From positions 62,001 through 126,000 of the forward strand of contig NZ_WEZQ01000011.1 of NCBI RefSeq assembly GCF_009864005.1: DNA of 64,000 bases, read 5' to 3'. This DNA comes from Furfurilactobacillus milii. Lineage in GTDB: Bacteria > Bacillota > Bacilli > Lactobacillales > Lactobacillaceae. Under the pieces are notes generated by a model that saw only the letters and a list, made by a program, of their open reading frames with translations, did not search any database and was not told where the DNA came from. How positions within the stretch are numbered: position 1 is the stretch's first letter; each line of letters starts with the position of its first letter. A program made the position numbers and the translations under genes. Of the stretch, positions 35,727-44,878 are shown in pieces.

Positions 35727-37495
35727 TGTCAGACGTTGGTCGCTCCATGCGTTTCTTCTATCATTATCTGAAACATTATAAGATTAGTTTTACGATTGTT
35801 ATTATTGCTATCATCGTCTCTACCTACTTCCAGGTTAAAGCTCCCATTTACCTAGGAAAGGCAGTCACCTCGTTGGCTAAATATGTATTTGGCCTGATGC
35901 ACGGCGTCAGCAATAAAGGTGATTTTGTTCATTTTGTTTGGCTGCTTGGCCTGTTCTATTTCATCGGCGTCCTAGGAACATTTGTCATGAACATCGCAAT
36001 CACCTACATTACAGGCTACTCAACGAATCGCATGCGCCGTGGTTTATTTGGCAAACTACAACGGATGACAATCCGGTTCTTCGATTCCCATCAAGACGGT
36101 GACATTCTCAGCCGTTTCACCAGTGATTTGGATAATATCTCCAATGCCCTCAACGAAGCTCTAGGGGAAATCATGGCCAACATCGCGTTGATGATTGGGA
36201 TTTTGATTATTGTGTTCCAACAAAACGCGCAAATGGCATGGGTTACCATCGCTTCAGCTCCCATTGCTATCGTTCTAGCTACCTTTTTAATCAACCGTAC
36301 CCGCAAGTATACCGATATTCAGCAAGATGAAGTCGGCAAACTGAACGGGTATATCAATGAACAAATTGCCGGTCAAAAGGTCAACATTACTAACGGTTTG
36401 CAACAGGATTCCATCGACGGTTTTCTGCCTCACAACGAAAACGTTCGTAAGGCCACAACACGGGCGCAAACCTACTCAGGAATGCTCTTTCCACTGATGC
36501 AAGGCATGTCGTTGGTCAACACGGCGATTGTTATCTTCGCCGGTAGTTGGATAGCAATGAACTCAGGCATGAGCCGTGCCGCTGCCCTTGGTTTGGTCGT
36601 TGTCTTCGTCCAATATTCGCAGCAGTTCTATCAACCTATCACCCAAATTTCAACACTATACAGCATGTTCCAATTGGCTGTTACTGGTGCCCGACGCTTG
36701 AACCAGATGTTTGATGAACCGGAAGAAATCAGACCAGAAAAAGGCACCATTATTCCTGCTGGCTCCACCAGGGCCTCGCTAAACGATGTGCACTTCAGTT
36801 ACGATAAAGGCCGTGAAATCCTGCACGGCGTTTCCATTGACGTTGAACCAGGTAAAATGGTCGCTCTTGTTGGTCCTACCGGTTCTGGGAAAACAACGGT
36901 TATGAACCTCTTGAACCGTTTTTACGATGTCGATTCGGGGACTGTTTCCATTGATAATAAGGATGTGCGTCAGGTCGACATGACAAACCTGCGTGACCAC
37001 GTCGGAATCGTCTTACAGGATAGTGTCCTCTTCTCTGGCACCATTGCATTTAATATTAAGTATGGAAAACCTGATGCCACTGATGAAGAGATGATTGCAG
37101 CTGCTAAGCAAGCCAACATTCACGATTTCATTATGTCGCTAGACGATGGTTACGATACCAAGGTCACGGACGAAAATTCCGTCTTCTCGACTGGGCAAAA
37201 ACAATTGCTCAGTATCGCTCGGACCATCCTCACTAACCCATCATTATTGATCCTTGACGAGGCGACTTCAAACGTTGATACCGTCACTGAAGCGCGCATC
37301 CAAAAAGCAATGGATGCCGTGGTTCAAGGCCGCACCAGCTTTGTTATCGCTCACCGTTTGAAAACCATTCTTAACGCCGATAAGATCGTCGTACTGAAAG
37401 ATGGCAATGTGATTGAGCAAGGAACTCATCAGCAATTGCTTGATGAACACGGGTTCTATTCGGAGTTGTATCATAACCAGTTTGTGTTTGAATAA
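35726..37495 (+). CDS. ABC exporter half-transporter, catalytic partner
   Basis: 589 residues: six membrane helices, Walker [13 protein letters not shown], Walker [13 protein letters not shown] with catalytic Glu, and H-loop VIAHRLKTI. Its signature is altered to [10 protein letters not shown]. In a heterodimer this altered signature faces the partner's degenerate Walker site, while the canonical signature of the partner completes the active site here. This is the LmrD/EfrD/YheH-type arrangement. Start and stop overlap by one base with the upstream gene (translation coupled). The substrate is unknown. Confidence 0.92.
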   Translation: MSDVGRSMRFFYHYLKHYKISFTIVIIAIIVSTYFQVKAPIYLGKAVTSLAKYVFGLMHGVSNKGDFVHFVWLLGLFYFIGVLGTFVMNIAITYITGYSTNRMRRGLFGKLQRMTIRFFDSHQDGDILSRFTSDLDNISNALNEALGEIMANIALMIGILIIVFQQNAQMAWVTIASAPIAIVLATFLINRTRKYTDIQQDEVGKLNGYINEQIAGQKVNITNGLQQDSIDGFLPHNENVRKATTRAQTYSGMLFPLMQGMSLVNTAIVIFAGSWIAMNSGMSRAAALGLVVVFVQYSQQFYQPITQISTLYSMFQLAVTGARRLNQMFDEPEEIRPEKGTIIPAGSTRASLNDVHFSYDKGREILHGVSIDVEPGKMVALVGPTGSGKTTVMNLLNRFYDVDSGTVSIDNKDVRQVDMTNLRDHVGIVLQDSVLFSGTIAFNIKYGKPDATDEEMIAAAKQANIHDFIMSLDDGYDTKVTDENSVFSTGQKQLLSIARTILTNPSLLILDEATSNVDTVTEARIQKAMDAVVQGRTSFVIAHRLKTILNADKIVVLKDGNVIEQGTHQQLLDEHGFYSELYHNQFVFE

Positions 37496-37512
37496 GATAT
37501 GTGCAAAAAAAG

Positions 37513-37547
37513 TGACTTCCATTTGCAAAATAATGGAAGCCATTTTT
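37513..37547. terminator. Terminator after the ABC exporter
   Basis: Arms 37513-37523 and 37532-37542 (ACTTCCATT/AATGGAAG core), then five T on plus. The accessory block on minus ends 40 bases further on. Confidence 0.75.
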
Positions 37548-37588
37548 AACGTTCATGCTCAAATTCACTTAAAATTAAAATTGTCGTT

Positions 37589-38176
37589 TCAATCAATTTC
37601 CTCGTTATCGAGCACACGTTTCACCTGAGCTTTCGTGTAATATGAGTTAACAAAATGATAAATAGTGTGAAAAGGAGTTTTATCATAATTATTAAATTTA
37701 TCCACTTCATAAAACCCTGCATCGTAATATACGCTTTTGTTCTCGGTTACACGAAACATTGGTAACTTTCGCAGGGGAAGTACACTTGTTGATTTAGTTT
37801 GTAAATCAAAGCCTGGGGTGCCTGTGTAGTTAAATCCAACAATTTTAAATTTATGTGTATTGACAGAATTCCTAACCTTTGACCAATCCGTTGCATCAGA
37901 CAGTTCTGGCAGACTACTTTTTGGATAATCTAAATAAAAATTGGCACCATAATTTGAGACTCCGTATATTACTATATAGGTATACAGCAACTTTGTATTT
38001 TTCTTTACATCTGCTGCTTTATAGAGTTCTCGCCTTGGCAAATTTTCTTTCTTCTGATTTTGATTATTAATTGACCAAGTTGAATAAAAATTATAGAAAA
38101 TACCGACAAGCACTAGAACAAGCAATGCATAAAATGAAATGTTGACTAACCTTCTGTTTCGTACACTTTCTTTCAC
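37589..38176 (-). CDS. Membrane-anchored protein of unknown function
   Basis: 195 residues, GTG start at 38176 behind GGAG with 9-base spacing. One N-terminal helix (about residues 11-31) follows a basic start (MKESVRNRRL), so the rest is predicted outside the cell. The outer part is aromatic-rich (YTYIVIYGVSNYGANFYLDY, FYEVDKFNNYDKTPFHTIYHF) with a charged C-terminus. There is no lipobox and I recognise no family. It is the last gene of the minus-strand accessory block, about 50 bases after the next gene. Confidence 0.6.
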   Translation of the reverse strand: MKESVRNRRLVNISFYALLVLVLVGIFYNFYSTWSINNQNQKKENLPRRELYKAADVKKNTKLLYTYIVIYGVSNYGANFYLDYPKSSLPELSDATDWSKVRNSVNTHKFKIVGFNYTGTPGFDLQTKSTSVLPLRKLPMFRVTENKSVYYDAGFYEVDKFNNYDKTPFHTIYHFVNSYYTKAQVKRVLDNEEID

Positions 38177-38227
38177 AAGTTAACGCTCCAATCAAAAGTA
38201 TAATTTCTTCCACATAGTCAAAATCAA

Positions 38228-38848
38228 CTACCCTTGCCCCACATCCACAGAAACATCTTCTGGAAACAGACAAGGACCAATATAATTTGAATCTTTTTCA
38301 TGCTTCAATATAAACCACATTTTGTCTACTTTTGGCTTTGCCTTTTGATATTGGAAGTACAGATTCCCACTAACATGAGATCCCTGCTCTAAATTGTCAA
38401 CAGATATAGAATCTGTTCTTTCGTCGTCAGGGGTGCTTTGAGTCGTACTTGACGATCCATAAAAATTTTGGGACAAATATTGGCTATATTCTTCTTGATT
38501 CATTAACTCAAAATCAGACGCGACAAACTGAAAATCGCGATTACTATCATTGATGATAGTAAAATTGACAACTCCATAATTGCGTACGTGTTTAACTCCA
38601 TCAGCATCTTTGTCAGTAAAGCTCTTGACTTTAAAGTTATTAACTCTTAACTTCACATTCCGAGATTCGGCAACTTCCCTAAGCTTGAAAGTTTGTCTTC
38701 TTGGTGGCATGGCCAACAAGGCACTATTAACTGGGTGATTATTGTTTGTTTTCTTCAATTTACTTTTCAACGGTGGTGTTGAAAAAAATAATACGATTAC
38801 CAGAAAAACTAACACTAGAATTCTTAATACCAATGGGCCTTTTTTCAT
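38228..38848 (-). CDS. Membrane-anchored extracellular protein, DUF4352-like
   Basis: 206 residues behind AAGGA. One N-terminal helix (about 8-25) is followed by a linker and then a beta-rich domain around residues 55-190 (VKLRVNNFKVKSF, YGVVNFTIINDSNRDFQFVASDFELMN, LYFQYQKAKPKVDKMWFIL). A short strand, then 'V-x-F-T-I-x-N-x-S', then 'F-x-L', is the pattern of DUF4352/TelA-like immunoglobulin-type domains of Firmicute surface proteins. The match is by pattern only. A degraded lipoprotein fragment lies upstream on the same strand. Confidence 0.5.
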   Translation of the reverse strand: MKKGPLVLRILVLVFLVIVLFFSTPPLKSKLKKTNNNHPVNSALLAMPPRRQTFKLREVAESRNVKLRVNNFKVKSFTDKDADGVKHVRNYGVVNFTIINDSNRDFQFVASDFELMNQEEYSQYLSQNFYGSSSTTQSTPDDERTDSISVDNLEQGSHVSGNLYFQYQKAKPKVDKMWFILKHEKDSNYIGPCLFPEDVSVDVGQG

Positions 38849-38869
38849 AATTCACATTCCTTTGTTTAA

Positions 38870-39200
38870 AACCTGAATACTGATATCGCTATTTCTGTTA
38901 TCAGAGTCATTTGAACTTTCGTGTGCATTAGATTCATTTTCAGAATAACTGCCCTGACCACCAAAGCATTTGGTTAAGCTTCCTTGGCCATTCAAGTCAT
39001 CTTGAGATAGAGCTTTACAATCACTTTCTCGTGCCACTGCCGTCAAGTAAGACCCTAAATCCTATCCCTCACACATCCGAATTGTCACTAGGCCATCCGG
39101 ATTTCTAGTGAAGGCAGCTACTGTAACCACACCGTATTTATTACAATTATCAACATGAATGAACTAATCGCTGTTTGTTCTATTGGCGCCGTTATCCATA
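38870..39200 (-). pseudogene. Relic of a lipoprotein gene, C-terminal part
   Basis: The minus strand keeps clear similarity to the C-terminal third of the intact lipoprotein at 39224-40456. The relic reads ...VTVAAFTRNPDGLVTI-RMCEG-stop-DLGSYLTAVARESDCKALSQDD..., against ...VVLTQNADDTVTMIMCNGFDLNPYLKATVRESDYKVLSQED... in the intact gene. At least two in-frame stop codons are present and the N-terminal two thirds are missing. It directly follows the intact copy, so it is best seen as a decayed tandem duplicate. Confidence 0.75.
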
Positions 39201-39223
39201 TCACCTAAGAAAGTTCAAAAGTG

Positions 39224-40456
39224 TTAATTATCAGCATCATCATTATCACTGTTAGAGTTAGCTTGATTCTGATTGTTTTGCTGTTGATCGAAATCATCAG
39301 AACTACTGTCATCCGTATTATCATCTGAACTACTTTGGTTATCGTCACTGGAATCATCGTCTTGATCATCCGAGCTGCTTTGATTATCATCACTCGAATC
39401 GCCTTCCTGTCCAATAGGATAATTAAGAGCGTCATCACTACTCTTTCCGCCAAAATAATCAGTTAGACTGCCTTGAATGCCGAGATCTTCTTGTGATAAC
39501 ACTTTATAGTCACTTTCTCGAACAGTTGCTTTTAGATATGGATTTAAGTCGAACCCATTGCACATTATCATTGTCACTGTATCATCTGCGTTCTGAGTGA
39601 GAACAACCCCTGATCTGGCACCAGCACCACTACGATTGTCGCCACTGATAAACCAATCATTGGCGGGGACTACAGCACCTCTATCAGGTTCAATAAACGT
39701 ATCAATATCGGGATCACTCCCCTTAATAGCTTCAGTCCCAAATATAACGTATTTTTCTCCGACTATAGAAGCCCCTTCAGGTGAGCTCGAATCAACTTTT
39801 TCTAAAAAATCAGCGGCTGTTTTACCACTCCATGTTTGTGTTTCAGAGCTACTAGAAGTGTCACTACCGTTCTTGGCCTTATTGACTGATTCTTTTGTTG
39901 AGATTTCGATACTATCGGCAACGCTCGTCATTTCAGCACTCGTTAAAGTTTTATTCAAATACCTTATCACGTCAGCCAACGAAACCTTTAAAAGGGCTTT
40001 ATCTTGGGTATCATAGTACGTTACTTGATCATGATTACTGCCCAATAATATGTAATAACTGAATTTTGATAGCTTATCGGAATTCGTATAATACTTTGCT
40101 GTTGTTGAATTTACACTTTCTACTGCCAGATTAAAGCCTTTTTCAAAGTTGGTTTCATCCTTCGATGACAGCTTTCCTTTTTGGTTCTTCTGAATATGTG
40201 TGTCTCCATACAGCGTGATAGCAGTCGCAGACATCTTTGGATGCTGCTTCAAGTCATCAACGGTGAAATTACTCTTGTTCTCAACCGTCGAGTTTGAAAC
40301 CTTTTCTGTTCTCTTTGATTCTTTAACGTCAGTGTTTTTATTACTCTTAGAATGGGAAGATGCACACCCAGTAAGAGTCAACGTAAACACCATTACAGAT
40401 ACTAAAATACAAATTCTATTAAATTTAACTGTTCGATTAAGACTCAAAGTTCTCAT
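39224..40456 (-). CDS. Lipoprotein, Lreu_0056-like, with Ser/Asp/Asn-rich C-terminal tail
   Basis: 410 residues. Signal peptide with lipobox LTLTGC (Cys about 31), so it is attached to the outer membrane leaflet. Residues about 60-170 (FTVDDLKQHPKMSATAITLYGD, NFEKGFNLAVESVNSTTAKYY, LGSNHDQVTYYD, DVIRYLNKTLTSAEMTSVADSI) form a domain shared with the broken paralogue at 41311-42396, resembling lactobacillar lipoproteins named Lreu_0056 family (from memory). The second domain (about 205-345) has KYVIFGTEAIKG and VVLTQNADDTVTMIMCNG. The last 60 residues are almost only S, D, N, Q, with SSDDNQSSSDD repeats, ending DNDDADN. There is no LPxTG signal. The function is unknown. Confidence 0.75.
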   Translation of the reverse strand: MRTLSLNRTVKFNRICILVSVMVFTLTLTGCASSHSKSNKNTDVKESKRTEKVSNSTVENKSNFTVDDLKQHPKMSATAITLYGDTHIQKNQKGKLSSKDETNFEKGFNLAVESVNSTTAKYYTNSDKLSKFSYYILLGSNHDQVTYYDTQDKALLKVSLADVIRYLNKTLTSAEMTSVADSIEISTKESVNKAKNGSDTSSSSETQTWSGKTAADFLEKVDSSSPEGASIVGEKYVIFGTEAIKGSDPDIDTFIEPDRGAVVPANDWFISGDNRSGAGARSGVVLTQNADDTVTMIMCNGFDLNPYLKATVRESDYKVLSQEDLGIQGSLTDYFGGKSSDDALNYPIGQEGDSSDDNQSSSDDQDDDSSDDNQSSSDDNTDDSSSDDFDQQQNNQNQANSNSDNDDADN

Positions 40457-40582
40457 TCTTCAGACTCTTTCTAAATCAATTTCTAACTCATTAAAATCGA
40501 TCGTAATATTCAAACTGTATAAATGAGCAGTATTTCACATTTATTATTATTTCTTGGCAATTTTCAGATACCGTATAAAATT

Positions 40583-41251
40583 TTAAAATCGCGGTATTTT
40601 GCTTACCACACCATTATGAAAGATTATAGAAAAGCCACCTTTTGAAAATTTGATTTGCTGGTGAGTATCTATACCCCTTCCATATGTCCACGTGTCAGTT
40701 CTGTTATTGTCCGCCTTTATAATAGTTTCTACTTCACTTGGGCTGCCAAGCTTATTCTGAACTTGTAAAATAGATTCTCCTTTCTTTATTGATTTAAAAT
40801 CATTGAAACTAATAATGTGATGCAGTGCTCCATACCCAGCATTTGCATCCCTACTGTAAATTTCCATATAGTTCGCTCGATTCTTAGCAAATGAGACATT
40901 TACAAATTCAGTTTTATCATTATTTTCCCATGAAGCATTGTCGCCCTCTACCAGATCATTTTCCAAACGGACATTTCTTTGCCCGAAAAGTTCTTTTATT
41001 TCTTGAAAACTGGAACCATTTTGCCCAATTTTTATTAAGTTGGTTGCCTGTCTCGTTATTGCTTGTGGTTTCCAAGTAATATCATCAATTTGTTTTTGCT
41101 GTTCATCGCTATATTTTTGCCAGCGACTTGTTTCTTGCCCTGTTATGACAAGTAGGCTGATAAGAAAAACTAATATCATGGTTAGTCCTATTACTGTTAG
41201 CACAAAAGTAGATTTCTTTATTTGGAAATATTTTCCTTTTTTCTGAGTCAT
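40583..41251 (-). CDS. Membrane-anchored protein with two SmpA/BamE-like repeats
   Basis: 222 residues from the ATG at 41251 behind AAAAGGAC. There is one N-terminal helix (about 17-38), then an extracellular part with two related halves: LIKIGQNGSSFQEIKELFGQ (about 73-92) and IKKGESILQVQNKLGSPSEVE (about 157-177), each followed by strands, the second with TDTWTYGRG. 'I-x-x-G-x-S-x-x-x-V-x-x-x-x-G-x-P' then W-x-Y is the hallmark of the SmpA/OmlA (BamE-like) fold found in Gram-positive lipoproteins and BLIP-like proteins. It sits between two lipoprotein paralogues on the same strand. Confidence 0.6.
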   Translation of the reverse strand: MTQKKGKYFQIKKSTFVLTVIGLTMILVFLISLLVITGQETSRWQKYSDEQQKQIDDITWKPQAITRQATNLIKIGQNGSSFQEIKELFGQRNVRLENDLVEGDNASWENNDKTEFVNVSFAKNRANYMEIYSRDANAGYGALHHIISFNDFKSIKKGESILQVQNKLGSPSEVETIIKADNNRTDTWTYGRGIDTHQQIKFSKGGFSIIFHNGVVSKIPRF

Positions 41252-41310
41252 AATTAGTCCTTTTTGGAGCAATTTTAATCAAGACTGTCAATTCAAAAAA
41301 ATTCCTAAAT

Positions 41311-42396
41311 CTAGTTGTCAAGAGCAGTTCGAATATGAACACTTTTCAAGACAGACTTCCCTCCTGCTGCGTTAATAAAATTCACAACTTCAGGCAAATG
41401 CACAGTTAGCACTGCGGATGATGGCCCTGACCCACCTGGATGAATCTCTGAGTAATACATAAACTCATAATTATTTTCTTGCTCTTGCAACGGCAAATTT
41501 GAGCCGTCATCAGGTTCATAACTTTTAGTAGTGGCATACAACCCATCAGGTGTTTCTTTGTCCGGTTTATACATCTCACCCGATTGCATATTTGGGGCTG
41601 CTAAAAAACTATATAACGACCCCATTGAACTTTTGAGTGCCGCCCATTCTGGATTAGCATTGGGATTATTTATTCCATAGTAGACCATCGCTTTAGCGTC
41701 AAGATTGGGATCAAGCTTACCGCTTTCAGGATATACTTCGTCCATCGTCAAAACATTTGAACTATCCTTTTTAGTAGTTGCACTTTGGGAGTTGTTTCTT
41801 GAACCAATACTAATTTTTCCAACTGTGCTCGTCATTTCGTCACGCGTCAGTGTCTTATTCAGATAACTTACCACGTCTGACAGTGCCACCTTTAACAGCA
41901 CTTTATCTTCCGTATCGTAATAAGCAACCTGATCATGTTTACTGCCCAATAAGCTGTAATAACTGAATTTTGATAGCTTATCAGAATTCGTCTAATACTT
42001 TGCTGTTGTCGAATTTACACTTTCTATCGCAAGGCTAAATCCCTTTTCGAAATTGTCTTTATACGTCGATGACAGTTGATCTTTACGACTATTTTTGACA
42101 TGCGTATCTCCGTACAACGTGATAGCAGTCGCGGACATTTTCGGATGCTGCTTCAAGTCGTCAACAGTGAAATTACTCTTGTTCTTAACTGGCGCTGTTG
42201 AAACCTTTTCTGTTCTTTTTAGCTCTTTAACGACACTCTTTTTATTACCTGAAGAACTGGAAGATGCACACCCAGTGAGTGCCAGCGTAAGCACCATTGC
42301 AGCTCCTAAAACACAAATTCTATTAAATTTAACTGTTCGATTAAGGTTCAAAGTTTTCACCCTCCAGACACTTTCTAAATCTGTCTCTAAGTGCTT
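41311..42396 (-). pseudogene. Lreu_0056-like lipoprotein gene interrupted by a TAG stop
   Basis: The N-terminal part (lipobox LALTGCASS, FTVDDLKQHPKMSATAITLYGD, SVNSTTAKY) is nearly the same as the intact paralogue, where TAT-TAT follows. Here the second codon is TAG (41992-41994). The frame then stays open to 41311 (TNSDKLSKFSYYSLLGSKHDQV...LNKTLTRDEMTS) and ends in a different C-terminal domain (AKAMVYYGINNPNANPEWAALKSSMG ... HLPEVVNFINAAGGKSVLKSV). A single base change therefore breaks an otherwise complete ~360-residue lipoprotein. The TTG at about 42383, 8 bases after GGAGG, may be the original start. The domain after the stop is shared with the gene at 42429, so the block has swapped domains. 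Confidence 0.8.
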
Positions 42397-42428
42397 AAAA
42401 ATCAACGCAACAAATATTCAATTTTTTA

Positions 42429-43339
42429 TTAGTTATCAGAGCCATCATCGTTGTCATTAGAATTGACGTCATTTTGATTGTTGTTCTGATCGTCAGAATT
42501 ACTGGAATCATTACTGGTGTCACTGCTTACATCGCTATCGCTTGTGTCATCATCAGAACCATCATCGTTGTTCGTGTCACTTTCACTTGTATTACTATCA
42601 TCAGAACTGTCATCATCACTAGAACTTTGAACGGCGGGAGATACCATATGGTAGTCAACAGAATTGAGTGCGTTTTTACCACCGTTAGCATTTATAAAGT
42701 CAATGACATCTTGAAGTTTTATTGAGTACTCATTTTCTTCATCAATTGGATTTCCACCATCATCAAATTTATCGACTGAATAAGTGACACCGGTATGACG
42801 TTCTTGAGTGCTTTCGTCCGCATTCAAATCCTCTCCCGGTAATACAGTTCTTACCGTGGGTAATGGAATATTTGAGCTACCGCTGTATTCACCACTACCC
42901 GCCATCCATGTTGGGTGTGCTCCCATAATGCCAGTAGTCCATATTCCTCCGGCGGAATTTAATGACGTTTTCATGTCATGCCATTGTGAGCTTGTGTTCG
43001 GATTATTTACGCCATAAAACAGCAACGCTCGCAACAATATATCAATTTTTCCAGATCCAAATATATCGTCCATATTAAGAGGAGTAGCTACTGTTTTTTG
43101 ACTGTCTGTCGAGCTTTGTGAACTACTGCAAACATTATTACTCGAAGAGTTACTATTGCTTTGCTGAACTATACTTGATGATTTTTTTGTTTTAAGGCTC
43201 TTTGATACGCGCACACTGCCTGAAGAAGCATGTTGCTTCTTTGAAGTATTACTTGCACAGCTTACTAAAAGTAAAACAAGGATAGAAGTTAAAATTAAAC
43301 TCCCAACTTTTTTATCAAAAATGAGTGAATATTTCTCAT
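42429..43339 (-). pseudogene. Frameshifted lipoprotein gene with acidic tail
   Basis: The frame 42429-43214 (about 261 residues) lacks a start that fits its content. Upstream in the same frame lies a good lipoprotein signal (KKVGSLILTSILVLLLVSCAS) without any start codon. The only start with a ribosome binding site (GGAG, 8 bases, ATG at 43339; MRNIHSFLIKK) is one frame off. Adding one A to the run of six A (plus-strand T 43308-43313) joins them exactly. The mature part has FYGVNNPNTSSQWHDMKTSLN and KLQDVIDFINANGGKNALNSV, matching the C-terminal domain of the paralogue at 41311, then a 65-residue S/D/N tail ending NDDGSDN. It is a mutation, a slippage switch or a sequencing error. Confidence 0.7.
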
Positions 43340-43367
43340 TTTGTATTCTCCAAATTCATTACATTAA

Positions 43368-44501
43368 TTATTTACTTGTCAATGGCTTAACCACAGCATT
43401 ACTTAAAATAGCTTGGATTGCCGGGTCATGTGTATACGTCCAATTATTATCAGCAATAGTCATTGCAACAGACTTTGACCTCCCACCTGGTCGAGCAAAG
43501 TCTACAGTAATTACATCGTTTTCATTATTAAGATTGTATTCACGAATATGTTCTAACATTGCTTTCAGAAAAAGATTTTGTCGCTCATAAATCGGTTTCA
43601 ATATTTTAGTGTTCAAACGGGAACCTCTAAAAGATCGATATGGAAATGCTTGGAGAAGCATAACATCGCTCAAACGCGTTACATGTTCCCTTTTTAAAAA
43701 CGAAACATCTCCATCCATAAATTGAATCAAATCGTCATCTAAGTATTTCTGCCAGTAATTATCCCAAGTCACTGAATTTCTTTGAAATCTAAGAACGTTT
43801 TTCGCCCTATAATTTCCGATTCCAGAATAATAAGGATCTACGAGTAAAGTCAGTGGCTTAAAAGCAATGTATGAGTTAAATGAAAATTTAAGTTGCAAAA
43901 GTGGATAGACTACAAACAAATAAAAATTTTGAATATTAATATATTTCTGGCTGTCTGATGCTGATTTCCCCCGCTGACTCAAAAGAATATTGCTAAGATC
44001 TCTTTCTAATCCTTTTAAGTATTCAACTGCCTTTTTAGGATCTTGAAGAATACAGAGCTCTTCGATAACCTTAGCCATGGTCCTAGGTCTTCCTTGTTGC
44101 ATAAAATCATGCTTATTGTTTGAATGCATTGCAAGTTCAAAAGCATTCCCTTGGATAGTGGTATGAGCAATTTGATTTGACTGAGTATAAAATGGTCTCT
44201 CACTCTTTTTATCAAAAGAATATTCGTCTGCCGCCGTACCCATATTTTTCATAATGACTAAAACTTTGGCAGTTAATATGCTGCCAGAAATATCATTTGG
44301 AATTCCCCATGGGTTAATTCGAGTTAAATCCTGTTGCTCTTGTGAATTATATTGACGGATTAATTCAAAATCCTTGCTTCCAAAATAGAATCCCAAATTT
44401 TTATTACCACGAAGACCAAATTGTGCGTCATCCATCACAATCGTCTGCCATGCATCGTTTATTTTTTTATTTAAATCTTTACGAGCCTTACTAATTTTCA
44501 A
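43368..44501 (-). CDS. Protein of unknown function, probably cytoplasmic
   Basis: 377 residues, TTG start at 44501 behind GGAGG with a 9-base spacer. No signal peptide or membrane helix is evident, unlike its neighbours. It is rich in Asn, Lys, Arg and aromatics. Notable segments are DAQFGLRGNKNLGFYFGSKDFELIRQY near the N-terminus, a basic helix-rich middle (KKAVEYLKGLERDLSNILLSQRGKSASDSQKY), LLVDPYYSGIGNYRAKNVLRF, and NDVITVDFARPGGRSKSVAMTIADNNWTY at the end. I recognise no family. It lies between the small membrane protein and the lipoproteins, so it may be the cytoplasmic component of the cluster. Confidence 0.6.
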   Translation of the reverse strand: MKISKARKDLNKKINDAWQTIVMDDAQFGLRGNKNLGFYFGSKDFELIRQYNSQEQQDLTRINPWGIPNDISGSILTAKVLVIMKNMGTAADEYSFDKKSERPFYTQSNQIAHTTIQGNAFELAMHSNNKHDFMQQGRPRTMAKVIEELCILQDPKKAVEYLKGLERDLSNILLSQRGKSASDSQKYINIQNFYLFVVYPLLQLKFSFNSYIAFKPLTLLVDPYYSGIGNYRAKNVLRFQRNSVTWDNYWQKYLDDDLIQFMDGDVSFLKREHVTRLSDVMLLQAFPYRSFRGSRLNTKILKPIYERQNLFLKAMLEHIREYNLNNENDVITVDFARPGGRSKSVAMTIADNNWTYTHDPAIQAILSNAVVKPLTSK

Positions 44502-44539
44502 CGGTCAATACCTCCGTAATGAATTCAGTAGTCAAAAAA

Positions 44540-44839
44540 TTAGAATCTTTCGTCCTTTTGTTTAGCTTTTTCATAACCTGCGCGTCTTTGCTTAGAAGTT
44601 TCAACTGCATCCATTCGTCCTTCATAACGGCGTTTTCCAATGTATTCATTGCGCTTTTCCTCTCGCCATTCTGCAAATGCAGATTCTAAAAATAAGCAAA
44701 GTAAAGCCGTAATAATAGCAATAATCCAGTGACTAGTTACTAAAAACCACAGAAATATTCCAACCTCAAATAACACTCGTATTTTGAATAGAAAATAGGC
44801 TGCGCCAATTGCAAGCAAAATCACTACAATATTGACCAT
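44540..44839 (-). CDS. Small membrane protein with a basic C-terminal helix
   Basis: 99 residues behind TAGGAGG (9-base spacer). Two or three hydrophobic segments fill residues 1-55 (VNIVVILLAIGAAYFLFKI, VGIFLWFLVTSHWIIAIITALLCLFL). The rest is a strongly charged helix (AEWREEKRNEYIGKRRYEGRMDAVETSKQRRAGYEKAKQKDERF) predicted to face the cytoplasm. There is no known family. The gap to the next gene is 38 bases, so it is in the same transcript. Confidence 0.6.
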   Translation of the reverse strand: MVNIVVILLAIGAAYFLFKIRVLFEVGIFLWFLVTSHWIIAIITALLCLFLESAFAEWREEKRNEYIGKRRYEGRMDAVETSKQRRAGYEKAKQKDERF

Positions 44840-44878
44840 ATAAGTTTTCCTCCTAAGGAATAGTTAGATTACGACTCC

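Noticed and set aside
39205-39453. Open frame of 82 codons in another frame inside the acidic tail region
   Set aside because: It is a frame shadow of the repetitive Ser/Asp codons of the lipoprotein gene.
42474-42725. Plus-strand hydrophobic frame of 83 codons
   Set aside because: It is the complement of the Ser/Asp/Asn repeat tail of the minus-strand lipoprotein; the Ile/Val-rich composition is an artefact.
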